This document shows positions 33,577 to 43,068 of a stretch of 64,000 nucleotides of DNA, piece after piece. A program made the translations under genes and the position numbers. Origin of the DNA: an uncultured Algibacter sp. (GTDB lineage Bacteria; Bacteroidota; Bacteroidia; Flavobacteriales; Flavobacteriaceae). Positions within the stretch are counted from its first letter, which is position 1; every line of letters starts with the position of its first letter. A model generated the notes under the pieces. The model had not been told where the DNA came from. It saw only the letters and a program-made list of their open reading frames with translations, and did no database searches. Location: NCBI RefSeq assembly GCF_947490405.1, contig NZ_CANLGU010000002.1:310001-374000 (forward strand), read 5' to 3'.

Positions 33577-35340
33577 GTGCAAAAATCTATTTTAGATAAA
33601 ATCAAAACACCCAAGCAATTACGTCTTTTAGATCAAAAAGACTTACCTCAACTTGCACAAGAGTTACGTGAATTTATCATCAACATTATCGCCACAAAAG
33701 AAGGCCATTTAGGCGCAAGTTTAGGGGTAATAGAATTAACTATTGCGCTACACTATGTATTTAACACACCAGAAGATTTACTACTTTGGGATGTAGGCCA
33801 TCAAGCTTATGGGCATAAAATTTTAACTGGAAGAAAAGATATTTTTCATACCAACAGACAATTAGGAGGTGTTAGTGGTTTCCCAAAACGAAGCGAAAGT
33901 AAATATGATGCATTTGGTGTTGGACATTCTTCAACCTCCATTTCTGCAGCTTTAGGAATGGCCATTGCCTCTAAATTAAAAGGTGAAGACAAACATCATA
34001 TTGCCGTAATTGGTGATGCCTCGGTAGCCAGCGGAATGGCTTTTGAAGGCCTAAACCATGCTGGAGTTACCGATGCTAATTTACTAGTAATATTGAATGA
34101 TAACGCTATTGGCATCGACCCCAGTGTAGGTGCATTAAAACAATATCTAACCAACGTTAAAAAAGGAACACATAAGCGCAATAATATTATAGAAGCTTTG
34201 AATTTTGACTATTCAGGACCTATTGATGGTCATGATATAGATACTGTTATCTCTGAGTTACAACGTTTAAAAACTGTAAAAGGTCCAAAGCTATTACATA
34301 TCATCACCACAAAAGGTAAAGGTTTAAAACAAGCAGAAGCCGACCAAGTAAAATATCATGCTCCTGGAAAGTTTGACGCAAAAACAGGAGATTTGGCTGT
34401 AAAACCAAATACAAAACAACCGCCAAAATATCAAGATGTTTTTGGACATACTTTAGTAGAACTTGCTAAAAAAAACAAAAATATTGTGGGTATTACACCT
34501 GCAATGCCTACAGGGAGTTCACTTAAATATATGATGGACGAAATTCCAGATCGTGCTTTTGATGTAGGCATTGCTGAGCAACATGCGGTTACCTTAGCCG
34601 CAGGTATGGCTACGCAAGGTTTAATACCATTTTGCAATATTTACTCTACGTTTTTACAACGTGCTTACGATCAAATAATCCATGATGTAGCATTACAAAA
34701 TTTACCTGTTATTTTTTGTTTAGACCGCGCAGGTTTAGTGGGTGCCGATGGCGCTACACACCATGGTGTTTTTGATATTTCTTATTTACGAAGCATTCCT
34801 AATCTTATTATTTTTGCGCCTAGAAACGAATTAGAGTTACGTAACATCATGTATACGGCACAATTAGACTTAAAACACCCTATTGCTATTCGCTATCCGC
34901 GGGGTAGAGGTGTTACTTTAGATTGGAAACAACCTTTTACTAAGCTTGAGATTGGTAAAGGCAAACAGCTAAAACAAGGAAAAAAACTTGCAGTTTTGAG
35001 TATAGGTACTATTGCTAAAAACGTTACCAAAGCCATAGAAAACATGGATGTTTCACATTATGATATGCGTTTTGTAAAACCTTTGGATGACAATTTGCTT
35101 CATGGTATTTTTAAAACTCATGATACTATAGTAACGGTTGAAGACAATGCGATAACTGGTGGTTTTGGTTCAACTATTTTAGAGTTTGCTGCTAAACATG
35201 CATACACTAATACTTTGAGACTACTTGGTGTTCCAGATGTGTTTGTTGAACATGGTACTGTAAACGAATTACAAGCTTTAGTAGGGTTAGATATAGAAAG
35301 CTTAAAGCAAACTTTTATGGATTTAAAACGTAGAACTTAA
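33577..35340 (+). CDS. dxs: 1-deoxy-D-xylulose-5-phosphate synthase
   Basis: 587 residues from GTG. First step of the MEP isoprenoid pathway: pyruvate plus glyceraldehyde 3-phosphate, thiamine-diphosphate dependent. Seen: GHLGASLGVIELTIALHYVF, DVGHQAYGHKILTGR (substrate/TPP histidines), the TPP motif GDASVASGMAFEGLNHAG...NDN, the catalytic IAEQHAVTLAAGMA and the C-terminal transketolase domain. The N-terminus (LDKIKTPKQLRLL) begins where other Dxs proteins begin, so GTG is right; no ATG is available. Slightly shorter than the 620-residue norm. Divergent from the M36 gene. Confidence 0.95.
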   Translation: MQKSILDKIKTPKQLRLLDQKDLPQLAQELREFIINIIATKEGHLGASLGVIELTIALHYVFNTPEDLLLWDVGHQAYGHKILTGRKDIFHTNRQLGGVSGFPKRSESKYDAFGVGHSSTSISAALGMAIASKLKGEDKHHIAVIGDASVASGMAFEGLNHAGVTDANLLVILNDNAIGIDPSVGALKQYLTNVKKGTHKRNNIIEALNFDYSGPIDGHDIDTVISELQRLKTVKGPKLLHIITTKGKGLKQAEADQVKYHAPGKFDAKTGDLAVKPNTKQPPKYQDVFGHTLVELAKKNKNIVGITPAMPTGSSLKYMMDEIPDRAFDVGIAEQHAVTLAAGMATQGLIPFCNIYSTFLQRAYDQIIHDVALQNLPVIFCLDRAGLVGADGATHHGVFDISYLRSIPNLIIFAPRNELELRNIMYTAQLDLKHPIAIRYPRGRGVTLDWKQPFTKLEIGKGKQLKQGKKLAVLSIGTIAKNVTKAIENMDVSHYDMRFVKPLDDNLLHGIFKTHDTIVTVEDNAITGGFGSTILEFAAKHAYTNTLRLLGVPDVFVEHGTVNELQALVGLDIESLKQTFMDLKRRT

Positions 35341-35342
35341 TA

Positions 35343-36206
35343 TTAGTTTAATATGTATTTATCCCAAAATTTGGTATGAGTATCTGCCAATGCACCAATA
35401 TTAAAAATCCACCAATTTTCTACACAATCCGAATAATCAACACCATCATAATGTATGTAAGACCATACATGAGGGAATTTGTTTGGGAATTTTTTAGTAA
35501 TAATATGATCTGCCTCAATCCATAATCGTCCCACTTTTTTGTTGGATATCTCTTTAGCCAAAGTTATCCATTTACTGTCTTTAGCTCTATACTCTGGTGT
35601 TAAATGTGGTCCGCGATTTCCTTTTTTAGCGCCATAGGCTCTATTGCCGTCGTCTATTTGAAAATAATTTGTTTTTTGTTTTACATAGTCTAAATCTGAT
35701 ACTGTAGCGTGGTCTTCATTCCATTTACTGTGTTGCACTACTATAACATTTGATTTTACCTTAGACTCTGGTATTACTTTAAGCACTTCTGCAATCCAAT
35801 CAGCAGTAATATTAGATTGTCCTGCTTCTTGCACCCAAACTTTTCCGCCCTTTTTTAAGGTACGCAATACTTTTTTTGTAATACAACTTACAGCTCCATC
35901 CCAATCTTGATGGGCATTAGTCCACTTATTACCAAATGCGAGTTTTAGTAATTTACTAGAGTCTATAAAAGAGCCATCTTGAATACCAACTGCTCCTGCT
36001 ACCACAAAATAATTTACACTTTTTAAGTCTTTGTGTAATAACATTGACCCTAAAGCTGCTTGAGCATGAATATCGTCGGGATCTGGCTTACTATCAAACT
36101 GAGCGATTAAAAGATCTGTTTTTTTATTAAAAACAGGACGTTCAGTTGAATGTGTATAATTACTAAATATTATCGATAGGATTACAAGCACTAATTTTAT
36201 TTTCAT
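35343..36206 (-). CDS. Exported nucleoside-hydrolase-like protein
   Basis: 287 residues from the ATG at 36204-36206 (MKIKLVLVILSIIFSNYTHS gives a signal peptide; an earlier ATG at 36239 adds 11 residues before it). Residues 35-50 read AQFDSKPDPDDIHAQA: the D-x-D-x-D-D loop that binds Ca2+ in inosine-uridine hydrolase folds (here D42, D44, D45). The rest, including a VWVQEAGQSNITADWIAEVL segment, differs from true nucleoside hydrolases, so the substrate may be another glycoside. Convergent with dxs (3 bp apart). Not paired with transport genes here. Confidence 0.65.
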   Translation of the reverse strand: MKIKLVLVILSIIFSNYTHSTERPVFNKKTDLLIAQFDSKPDPDDIHAQAALGSMLLHKDLKSVNYFVVAGAVGIQDGSFIDSSKLLKLAFGNKWTNAHQDWDGAVSCITKKVLRTLKKGGKVWVQEAGQSNITADWIAEVLKVIPESKVKSNVIVVQHSKWNEDHATVSDLDYVKQKTNYFQIDDGNRAYGAKKGNRGPHLTPEYRAKDSKWITLAKEISNKKVGRLWIEADHIITKKFPNKFPHVWSYIHYDGVDYSDCVENWWIFNIGALADTHTKFWDKYILN

Positions 36207-36283
36207 AATATTAAATTTAAATAAAATATTCTTTTTCAAATATACCTCAAGTAATTAAGATAAATTGACTTTGGCAAATATAC

Positions 36284-36438
36284 CCGCGTTAGGGATTGCA
36301 GCGGCATCCTTTTTAATACTTGGTTTACTTACAAATGGTTGTGCACAGTGCAACCAGAGGCAACGTTGCTTGCTCCTTGCAATGACGCATTAAAAAGATA
36401 TAGCGGAAAGCCCGACCCCTTGAGGGTAACGCCCTAAT
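36284..36438. repeat. Dispersed flavobacterial intergenic inverted repeat
   Basis: Outer ends GCGTTAGGG and AACGCCCTAA; inner arms GCGGCATCCTTTTTAAT and ATTAAAAAGATATAGCGG pair imperfectly. The GGAAAGCCCGACCCC side is a sequence I know from many flavobacterial genomes, usually with a short hairpin in the middle; here the centre is replaced by about 65 bp. Lies after dgt and before the nucleoside-hydrolase-like gene, both minus. Probably a mobile or REP-like repeat, also working as terminator. Confidence 0.65.
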
Positions 36439-36447
36439 TATTACAAT

Positions 36448-37788
36448 TTAAAACGTAACGCCTTCAATCTTTTTAAAGTTTTGTATGGCTTTACTATCTG
36501 AGAGCAGAGAAACGTAATGGCATACGGCAAGGAGACGTTGGTATATACTGTTATGGCTAAAATTTATGGTTTTTGGCAGGCTCTTGAGGATGAGCTCATC
36601 GTAATTTGAGGCGGTACCACTAAAACTATGGTTTACAGCATTGGTATAAACGGTAAGGAGTTTATTAATGATTTGATATCCTGCAATTTCTTTATCGATT
36701 ACTTCTTCGGATTGGTAAACATTTTCGATACTTATTTTAATGATATCTCGTATTTGGGCTTCGTATTTGCTTTTATCGAGTAGTGCACTATCGAAGGTGC
36801 CTTTTAAAATGGCGTCTTCGTTTTTCATAAATATGGCTACAGCATCTTTTATGAGTGCCCCTATGGCTAAAGCGCGGAGATATCCTATACGATCTGCTTT
36901 ATTATCCAAAGCATAATAATTCTCTGGTTTTATGTTATCGCGAATTACTTTTGAGAGATATTCTAGGGCATATTCTTCTGGAATAAGACCTAAATTGATA
37001 CCATCTTCAAAATCGATAATAGTGTAGCAAATATCGTCTGCTGCTTCTACAAGATAAGCGAGTGGATGGCGTGAGTAACTAAGGTACTTATCACTACGAT
37101 TTACAAGCCCGAGTTCTTTAGCTACATCTACAAAGGCCTCTTTTTCGGATTGGAATACGCCATATTTTTTGTCGGCTATATGGTGTGTTGGCTTTTTGGG
37201 TAGTGATTCTTTAGGGTATTTGGTAAAAGCTCCTAATGTGGCATAGCTTAAACGAAGTCCGCCCTCACGTCCTGGTCTGCTTTGGGTTAATATTTTAAAG
37301 CCATTGGCGTTACCTTCAAAATCGCAAAGGTCTTGGTATTCTTTATCAGTTAATTGCTCTTTATATATTTTTCCGGCTCCTGTTTTAAAAAATTCTCCTA
37401 TGGATTTTTCGCCCGAGTGTCCAAAGGGTGGGTTACCTATATCGTGCGCCAAAGCTGCTGTGGCTACTATGGCACCAAAATCGTTGGCTTGATAACCGTG
37501 TACATTTTGTAAATGCGGATGTTTTTCTAGTATTTTTTGCCCTACTTGTCGCCCTAAAGAACGCCCAACAACACTTACCTCTAAACTATGTGTTAAGCGG
37601 GTATGTACAAAATCAGTTTCTGATAGTGGTATAACCTGAGTTTTATCTTGGAGGCTACGAAATTCTTGTGAAAAAATAATTCTATCGTAGTCTACCTCGA
37701 AACCTAAGCGGGTCTCGTCTTGTTCTTGTCGTAGTCGTTTATTGGTGTCGCCGTAGCGTTTTAAGGAGAGGAGTTGTTCCCAGTTCAT
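36448..37788 (-). CDS. dgt: Deoxyguanosinetriphosphate triphosphohydrolase-like protein
   Basis: 446 residues. HD-domain dNTPase that removes triphosphate from dNTPs. Metal-binding motifs: HTRLTHSLEV (first His), AALAHDIGNPPFGHSGE (HD pair and GHxGE), and later DICYTIIDFEDG with the last Asp. N-terminal RYGDTNKRLRQEQDETRLGFEVDYDRIIFS is the usual family start with the allosteric arginines. Length fits the bacterial dGTPase-like subgroup. Its end is followed by the dispersed repeat at 36284. Confidence 0.92.
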   Translation of the reverse strand: MNWEQLLSLKRYGDTNKRLRQEQDETRLGFEVDYDRIIFSQEFRSLQDKTQVIPLSETDFVHTRLTHSLEVSVVGRSLGRQVGQKILEKHPHLQNVHGYQANDFGAIVATAALAHDIGNPPFGHSGEKSIGEFFKTGAGKIYKEQLTDKEYQDLCDFEGNANGFKILTQSRPGREGGLRLSYATLGAFTKYPKESLPKKPTHHIADKKYGVFQSEKEAFVDVAKELGLVNRSDKYLSYSRHPLAYLVEAADDICYTIIDFEDGINLGLIPEEYALEYLSKVIRDNIKPENYYALDNKADRIGYLRALAIGALIKDAVAIFMKNEDAILKGTFDSALLDKSKYEAQIRDIIKISIENVYQSEEVIDKEIAGYQIINKLLTVYTNAVNHSFSGTASNYDELILKSLPKTINFSHNSIYQRLLAVCHYVSLLSDSKAIQNFKKIEGVTF

Positions 37789-37848
37789 GGTATCTAATTA
37801 AGCTGAGGCAAGATACTAAATTCATTAAAAAATATATTGTAAAATCCC

Positions 37849-37927
37849 TTAACATTAGGGTAACATTTTAATCATGGTTGTTTAATGTTATCGTAACATC
37901 AAATTATGGCTTTGGAGTGTATTTTTG
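37849..37927 (+). promoter_or_regulatory. 11-bp phased TAACAT array and -7 element (Pho-box-like)
   Basis: TTAACAT at 37849, GTAACAT at 37860, TTAATGT at 37882 and GTAACAT at 37893 all fall on one 11-bp register (37871 is the weak slot). TATTTTTG (-7) is at 37920-37927, 21 bp after the last box. The same layout occurs before the TonB receptor and PiT genes. Confidence 0.7.
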
Positions 37928-37947
37928 CAACAGAATTAAAGTACAGT

Positions 37948-38334
37948 ATGAAACATATTATATACATAGCCATCTTTTTTATCTCTGCATTATCTTATGC
38001 ACAAGAGACAGGTTCTATAAGTGGTAAGTTATTAGATGTTGAATCGAATAACGCACCTTTAATGTTTGCTAAGGTTGTAATTAAAGAAACTGGAGCTGAA
38101 CTATTATCAGACGAAAAAGGAGACTTTAAGTTTGAAAATCTAGAAAACGGCGAGTACACTTTAGTGAGTAGCTTTGTTGGCTATGAAACAAAAGAGTCTA
38201 AAATAAAAGTAGAAGCTAATAAAACAACTGCTTTAAAATTAACATTGGAAGCAAGCACCTTATCATTAGAAGATTTAGTAAATACCATTGCTAGTGCTGA
38301 CAACGCTCAAACATCATCTACAACTAACAATTAG
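37948..38334 (+). CDS. Small CarboxypepD_reg-like secreted protein
   Basis: 128 residues from the ATG at 37948 (MKHIIYIAIFFISALSYAQE, signal peptide). The upstream ATG at 37906 lies before the -7 element and cannot be in the message. The mature protein is one CarboxypepD_reg beta-sandwich: SGKLLDVESNNAPLMFAKVVI, DEKGDFKFENLENGEYTL, SFVGYETKE. The same domain opens the TonB receptor downstream (NTGSVSGKL..), and the two N-termini are nearly parallel, so this looks like a truncated paralogue of the receptor N-terminus that stands alone. Ends in Ser/Thr/Asn-rich tail. Confidence 0.75.
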   Translation: MKHIIYIAIFFISALSYAQETGSISGKLLDVESNNAPLMFAKVVIKETGAELLSDEKGDFKFENLENGEYTLVSSFVGYETKESKIKVEANKTTALKLTLEASTLSLEDLVNTIASADNAQTSSTTNN

Positions 38335-38370
38335 TTAGTGACCATATACATATAAATTATATTGAGTTAT

Positions 38371-38405
38371 AAAAAAAGCTTTCCAATTTTAGGAAAGCTT
38401 TTTTT
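38371..38405 (+). terminator. Terminator after the CarboxypepD_reg gene
   Basis: AAGCTTTCC/GGAAAGCTT stem between A and T runs. It separates the small gene from the TonB receptor, which has its own array. Confidence 0.85.
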
Positions 38406-38528
38406 ATGTGTTTACTTTTTTAAAACTCCCTACATCTCTAATTCAATAGAATCAAGAAATTTCAAATCAACAACTTGCATTTTAATGTTAACTAAATGTA
38501 ACCAATAGCTAAAAACTTATCGAAATTG

Positions 38529-38606
38529 GTAACATTAATCTAACGCTTTTATTACGGTTCTTTAATCCTAAGGTAACATACTATTCACAATACGGTGGTT
38601 TCTTTG
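38529..38606 (+). promoter_or_regulatory. 11-bp phased TAACAT array before the TonB receptor
   Basis: GTAACAT 38529, CTAACGC 38540, ATTACGG 38551, TTAATCC 38562, GTAACAT 38573: five slots in register. TTTCTTTG (one base off TAnnTTTG) at 38599-38606, 20 bp after the last box. First-to-last distance is 44 bp, as in the array at 37849. Confidence 0.7.
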
Positions 38607-38628
38607 CGGCAAGAAATTAAATGAACTA

Positions 38629-41436
38629 ATGAGAAAATTATCAATATTATTTTTACTCTTACTATCAGCATTAACATACGCTCAGAACACAGGTTCTGTA
38701 AGTGGAAAGTTAACTGATAAAGAATATAATAATGAGCCTTTAGCTTTTGCTAATGTTTTAATTAAAGGTACAACCAAAGGAACCACTTCTGATTTTGATG
38801 GACTTTATACTTTCAACGATTTAGAAGTAGGATCTTATACTTTAGTATTCAGTTTTGTTGGATACGAAACACAAGAAATACCTGTACAAATTACAGCTGG
38901 AAACGATATTAAGGTAAATGTATCGATGAGTGCAAGTGCCGCATCTTTGGATGAAGTAGTTATTACTACAACCACTACAAGAGAAAGTGAACAAGCTTTA
39001 TTAACTGAACAAAGAAAAGCGGTTGAAATTAAACAAAGTATTGGCGCACAAGAACTTTCTAGAAAAGGTGTAAGTGATGCTGCAGGTGCAGTAGCCAAAA
39101 TTTCAGGTGTATCAAAACAAGAAGGATCTAGCAATGTTTATGTACGTGGTTTAGGAGATAGATATTTGAATACAACGATGAATGGCTTATCATTACCATC
39201 AAATGATGTAAATAAAAAGAATATCGATTTAAACTTATTCTCTTCAGACGTTATTCAAAACGTATCTATCAGTAAGGCTTATGCTGCTCAGTTTTATGGG
39301 GATTTTGCTGCAGGTAATGTAGACATTACCTCAAAAGAGCATAACGGAGGTTTCTTTGTTGATGCCTTTGTGGGTTCTGGTTTTAATACCAATGCTATAG
39401 ATAAAAACTTTGTTAGAAGTGAAGGTTCTGGCTATTTTGGATACTATGGCAGATACGAACATAACCCTTTTGCAATAATCTTATCGCATGGTGTAGATCC
39501 TGTTAGTGTTGACACTCCTATTAATGTTGCATATGGTGCATCCATTGGAAACTCATTCAAATTTGATAATGGGTCTAAATTAAGTGTTTTCTTCACAGGT
39601 AGTTTTGAAAACAGCTATGAATACAGAAGGGGGAAAAATATTGATTTTACAACAGTAGAAAAGAAAGCTTTTGAAGATTCTGAAGAGTTTGAATATGGGA
39701 CAACATCAACGGCTATGGCCAATTTAAAATACAAGATTAATAATGATAACCGTTTGAGTTTTAACTCGGTTTTTATCAACAGTTCTTCAGATGAAGTTGG
39801 TTATTTTGGTATTGATGGAAATGGTAGAAATAGAGATGCTATTTTAGATACTGACCAAGGTTTTTACCAACAAAACATTCAATTCGATCAAACTAGAATG
39901 TTTGTAAACCAATTATTAGGAAATCACAAATCTGGTAAGCTTGAATTAGATTGGGGATTTGGTTATAACAAAGTATTCTCTGACCAACCAGATAGAAAGC
40001 GATTTAGTGTTGAAAATTATCAGTTTGCACTAGATAACGACCCTAATACTAACCCAACATTTTACAGTAATGTTGTTTTTGATAACCAACGTTATTTTCA
40101 AAAAATTGAAGATGATGAATATAATGGGCGCATTAATTTAGCATATCAATCTAATGAAAATTTAAAATTCAATTTTGGGTATAACGGGCGTCACAAAACA
40201 AGACAATTTAATAATATTAGATACGGTTATGATATTGTAGATGGCGGTTTTCAAATTACTGATGTAAACAATTTTGATTCGATTTTTAACTTAGAGAATT
40301 TAAATCTTAACACTGCTTCAAATGGTATTTATGAGATTAAGGTTATTAATCCTTATCCAGGATTATCTAATACTAATAGACCAGGTCTTTTTGAAAATAC
40401 ATATAGTGGCGAGTTAAATATTTATTCAGGGTATATTGATGCTGAAATTACTGCTGGCGAAAAATGGTTATTTGTACCCGGTGTAAGACTTGAAAGTTTT
40501 GAACAAAACATTTCTTATGATGTAATTAACTTAGGAAACGATGGTGTAGATTCAAAAACATCAAACGAAACGTTTATTCTACCTAGTTTAAATATTAAGT
40601 ATACTTTAAACGATGAGCAAAACCTACGTTTATCTGCAAGTAGAACCGTTTCTACTCCAGAGTTTAAAGAAATTGCACCATTTGTTTATGAGGATGTATC
40701 TACAAGAATTGGTGGTAACCCAGATGTACTTGGGTATTCAGATGTCTTAAACATCGATTTAAAATACGAATGGTTCTTTGGTAAAAGTGAAATTTTCTCA
40801 GTAGGCGCATTTACAAAACAAATAGACAATCCAATTAACCTTGTCGTTGTTGGAGATGCTACAGGAACACAACGTTATGTAAGAACCGGAGACCAAGCCA
40901 CTATTTATGGTTTTGAGGTTGAACTAAGAAAAAACCTTTTGGTTGATGAAGATGACAATGCTAATCTATCTTTTGGTATAAACGCCACTTATATGAATAC
41001 GAAACAAGACTTATACGAAACTATAGATGGCACTTTCGATTTAGCTTTTGATAGAAACGAAGACGAATTACAAGGTGCATCACCATTCTTATTAAATGCT
41101 GATGTTAGTTACTCACCAACATCAAATGAGAATTACAAACCTGTTGCCAATTTAGTATTCTCATATTTCTCAGATCGTATAGATGCCTTAGGTTCTGGAG
41201 ACTTAGGAAACATTGTTGAAAAAAGTGTTCCGACCTTAGATTTTATTTGGAAAAATACCATCAAAGAAAATTTCGAAATCAACTTTAGTGCTAAAAACTT
41301 ATTAAACCCAACCATTCAATACGTTAGAGAAGATCAAAATTTTGGAGATGTTCTAGTCGTATCTGCAAACGGAAAAGGTGTAACAGATTACAAACGAGGT
41401 TTAAATATAGGACTTCAACTTAAATATAAATTTTAA
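38629..41436 (+). CDS. TonB-dependent outer-membrane receptor
   Basis: 935 residues. Signal peptide (SILFLLLLSALTYA), CarboxypepD_reg domain (about 22-105), plug (about 125-240; KQEGSSNVYVRGLGDRYLNTTMNG), then a 22-strand-type barrel ending LQLKYKF with a terminal Phe as outer-membrane proteins do. Imports large or scarce substrates using TonB energy. Substrate unknown; the Pho-box-like array and the PiT gene two genes downstream suggest phosphate or phosphorylated compounds. Lipoprotein gene 46 bp downstream is probably its partner, but without a SusD-like fold. Confidence 0.88.
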   Translation: MRKLSILFLLLLSALTYAQNTGSVSGKLTDKEYNNEPLAFANVLIKGTTKGTTSDFDGLYTFNDLEVGSYTLVFSFVGYETQEIPVQITAGNDIKVNVSMSASAASLDEVVITTTTTRESEQALLTEQRKAVEIKQSIGAQELSRKGVSDAAGAVAKISGVSKQEGSSNVYVRGLGDRYLNTTMNGLSLPSNDVNKKNIDLNLFSSDVIQNVSISKAYAAQFYGDFAAGNVDITSKEHNGGFFVDAFVGSGFNTNAIDKNFVRSEGSGYFGYYGRYEHNPFAIILSHGVDPVSVDTPINVAYGASIGNSFKFDNGSKLSVFFTGSFENSYEYRRGKNIDFTTVEKKAFEDSEEFEYGTTSTAMANLKYKINNDNRLSFNSVFINSSSDEVGYFGIDGNGRNRDAILDTDQGFYQQNIQFDQTRMFVNQLLGNHKSGKLELDWGFGYNKVFSDQPDRKRFSVENYQFALDNDPNTNPTFYSNVVFDNQRYFQKIEDDEYNGRINLAYQSNENLKFNFGYNGRHKTRQFNNIRYGYDIVDGGFQITDVNNFDSIFNLENLNLNTASNGIYEIKVINPYPGLSNTNRPGLFENTYSGELNIYSGYIDAEITAGEKWLFVPGVRLESFEQNISYDVINLGNDGVDSKTSNETFILPSLNIKYTLNDEQNLRLSASRTVSTPEFKEIAPFVYEDVSTRIGGNPDVLGYSDVLNIDLKYEWFFGKSEIFSVGAFTKQIDNPINLVVVGDATGTQRYVRTGDQATIYGFEVELRKNLLVDEDDNANLSFGINATYMNTKQDLYETIDGTFDLAFDRNEDELQGASPFLLNADVSYSPTSNENYKPVANLVFSYFSDRIDALGSGDLGNIVEKSVPTLDFIWKNTIKENFEINFSAKNLLNPTIQYVREDQNFGDVLVVSANGKGVTDYKRGLNIGLQLKYKF

Positions 41437-41482
41437 TAATAAAGCTACACAATAACAAAAAAATAAATTAAAAATGATAACA

Positions 41483-42652
41483 ATGAAAAAACAAATAATC
41501 TTAGGCTTAGTATTAGTTTCAATGCTTTTCTCTTGCTCAACTGACGACACTGCTGATATTGTAATAAACGATAATAGTGTTGTAAATAATACAACAGGTG
41601 GTGGTGATACAGACCCTGAAACTATTTTCTTATCAGGTACTTTTACTGAAGATTTAACTTTAGATGCTAATAATACCTATAAATTAAATGGGTCGTTAAT
41701 TATGGCAAGCGGAACAACATTAACAATTCCTGCATGTATGACTATTGAAGCTTTAGCTGCTGGTTCTGATGTTTACGTTGCTATTTCTCAAGGCGCAAAA
41801 ATAGTTGCAAATGGTACTGCTGATTGTCCAATCGTTTTTACATCTGATGCTTCTAGCCCTGCGGCTGGAGATTGGGGTGGTTTAATTATTTTAGGTAGCG
41901 CACCTATAAACTCTGTAACAGGAACCGCAACAGCAACTTCTGAAATTGCAAGTTTGCCTTATGGTGGAAATGTTGCAGATGACAATTCAGGATCTTTAAA
42001 CTATGTTCGTGTTGAGTATTCTGGTGGTGCAGCAGATGGACAATCTGAAAACAACGGAATTACTTTCTACGGTGTAGGTAACGGAACAGTTGTAAACTAT
42101 ATTCAAGCTTATGCAGGAAAAGATGATGGTATCGAGTTTTTCGGTGGAACTGTCAATGCAAGTTTTGTATCTGTTGTAAACGCTGAAGATGATTCTGTTG
42201 ATTGGACTGAAGGATATTCAGGAACTTTAACTAATGTTTATATCTCAAACAGGATTACAGATGATAAAGCTATCGAAGCCGATGGATTTAATACAGATTT
42301 TAGTAATGCTACAGGTATATTCTCTAAACCTACTGTTAATAATTTAACTATTGTAGGTGAAGGAACTGCAGCTGGACACTCAGAAGCTGTAAGACTAAGA
42401 GCAGGTACACAAGGAATCTTTAATAATGTGCATATCACAGGTTATATTGAAGGATTTGATCTTGACGATGAAGATACTGGAAACGGTGTAGTAAGTGACG
42501 ATTTACAAGTAACAGATGTTACTTTTGTTGATGTAACTACTAATATGAAAAATGATACTACTGTAACTTTTACTGATGCTGATTTTTATACTGGTGAAGG
42601 AAACGGTACGGCTACAGATTATGCAACTTGGGGAGCAGGTTGGACTAAATAA
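41483..42652 (+). CDS. Beta-helix surface lipoprotein partner of the TonB receptor
   Basis: 389 residues from ATG at 41483 (MKKQIILGLVLVSMLFSC, Cys18 lipobox); an ATG three codons earlier is possible. The mature part has an Asp/Thr/Gly-rich linker (NNTTGGGDTDPE), then repeated short strands with ITFYGVGNGTVVNYIQAYAG and DDGIEFFGGTVNASFVSVVN, a right-handed parallel beta-helix. Databases often mislabel this type as a multidrug transporter. It follows the receptor and has no array of its own, so the two share a transcript. Likely surface binding protein for the receptor substrate. Confidence 0.7.
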   Translation: MKKQIILGLVLVSMLFSCSTDDTADIVINDNSVVNNTTGGGDTDPETIFLSGTFTEDLTLDANNTYKLNGSLIMASGTTLTIPACMTIEALAAGSDVYVAISQGAKIVANGTADCPIVFTSDASSPAAGDWGGLIILGSAPINSVTGTATATSEIASLPYGGNVADDNSGSLNYVRVEYSGGAADGQSENNGITFYGVGNGTVVNYIQAYAGKDDGIEFFGGTVNASFVSVVNAEDDSVDWTEGYSGTLTNVYISNRITDDKAIEADGFNTDFSNATGIFSKPTVNNLTIVGEGTAAGHSEAVRLRAGTQGIFNNVHITGYIEGFDLDDEDTGNGVVSDDLQVTDVTFVDVTTNMKNDTTVTFTDADFYTGEGNGTATDYATWGAGWTK

Positions 42653-42668
42653 ATTGATTTTAAAAAAA

Positions 42669-42702
42669 CAAAAAAGCATCCCTTTTTGGGATGCTTTTTT
42701 GT
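42669..42702. terminator. Bidirectional terminator
   Basis: AAAAAGCATCCC/GGGATGCTTTTT around TTTTT, between two convergent genes; A and T runs on both sides serve both strands. Confidence 0.88.
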
Positions 42703-42721
42703 TTATATATAATGGCTACAA

Positions 42722-43036
42722 CTAAATTGAGGCCACATTTTTAGAATAATCAACTTCTTTTAACTTACCATCGATTATATAAATCCATTTTCCAACTTTT
42801 TTGCCATCTTTGTAATAAGCAGTTACTAACTTAGAACCTTTTTCATCAAAACTTAACCATTCACCTTCTAATTTCCCATCAGCAGTGTAAGTTCCAGTTT
42901 GGCTAACTTCACCATTATCGTGGTAATAAACTACTTCAATTAAATTAGTTTCTTTATTAAGGGTTAAAGTTCTTTCTTTCTGAGCAAAACTTAATGTTGT
43001 AAAAAGTGCTATTACTAATATGGCTATATTTTTCAT
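42722..43036 (-). CDS. YwqK/MORN-like small secreted protein
   Basis: 104 residues. Signal peptide MKNIAILVIALFTTLSFAQ. The rest consists of repeated short strands of the YwqK/MORN type: VVYYHDNGEVSQTGTYTADGKLEGEW and VTAYYKDGKKVGKWIYI. Function unknown; these repeats often mediate contact with envelope or lipid. A perfect TATATTTG -7 on the minus strand is at 43069-43076, and a phased TAACAT array lies 8 bp further upstream, so it may belong to the same regulon as the neighbours. Confidence 0.7.
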   Translation of the reverse strand: MKNIAILVIALFTTLSFAQKERTLTLNKETNLIEVVYYHDNGEVSQTGTYTADGKLEGEWLSFDEKGSKLVTAYYKDGKKVGKWIYIIDGKLKEVDYSKNVASI

Positions 43037-43068
43037 TTTCTATGGGGTTTTAATTAATAATTACTTAA

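Noticed and set aside
37906-37947. Earlier start of the CarboxypepD_reg gene
   Set aside because: A good -7 element (37920-37927) lies inside this stretch, so it is probably upstream of the message start.
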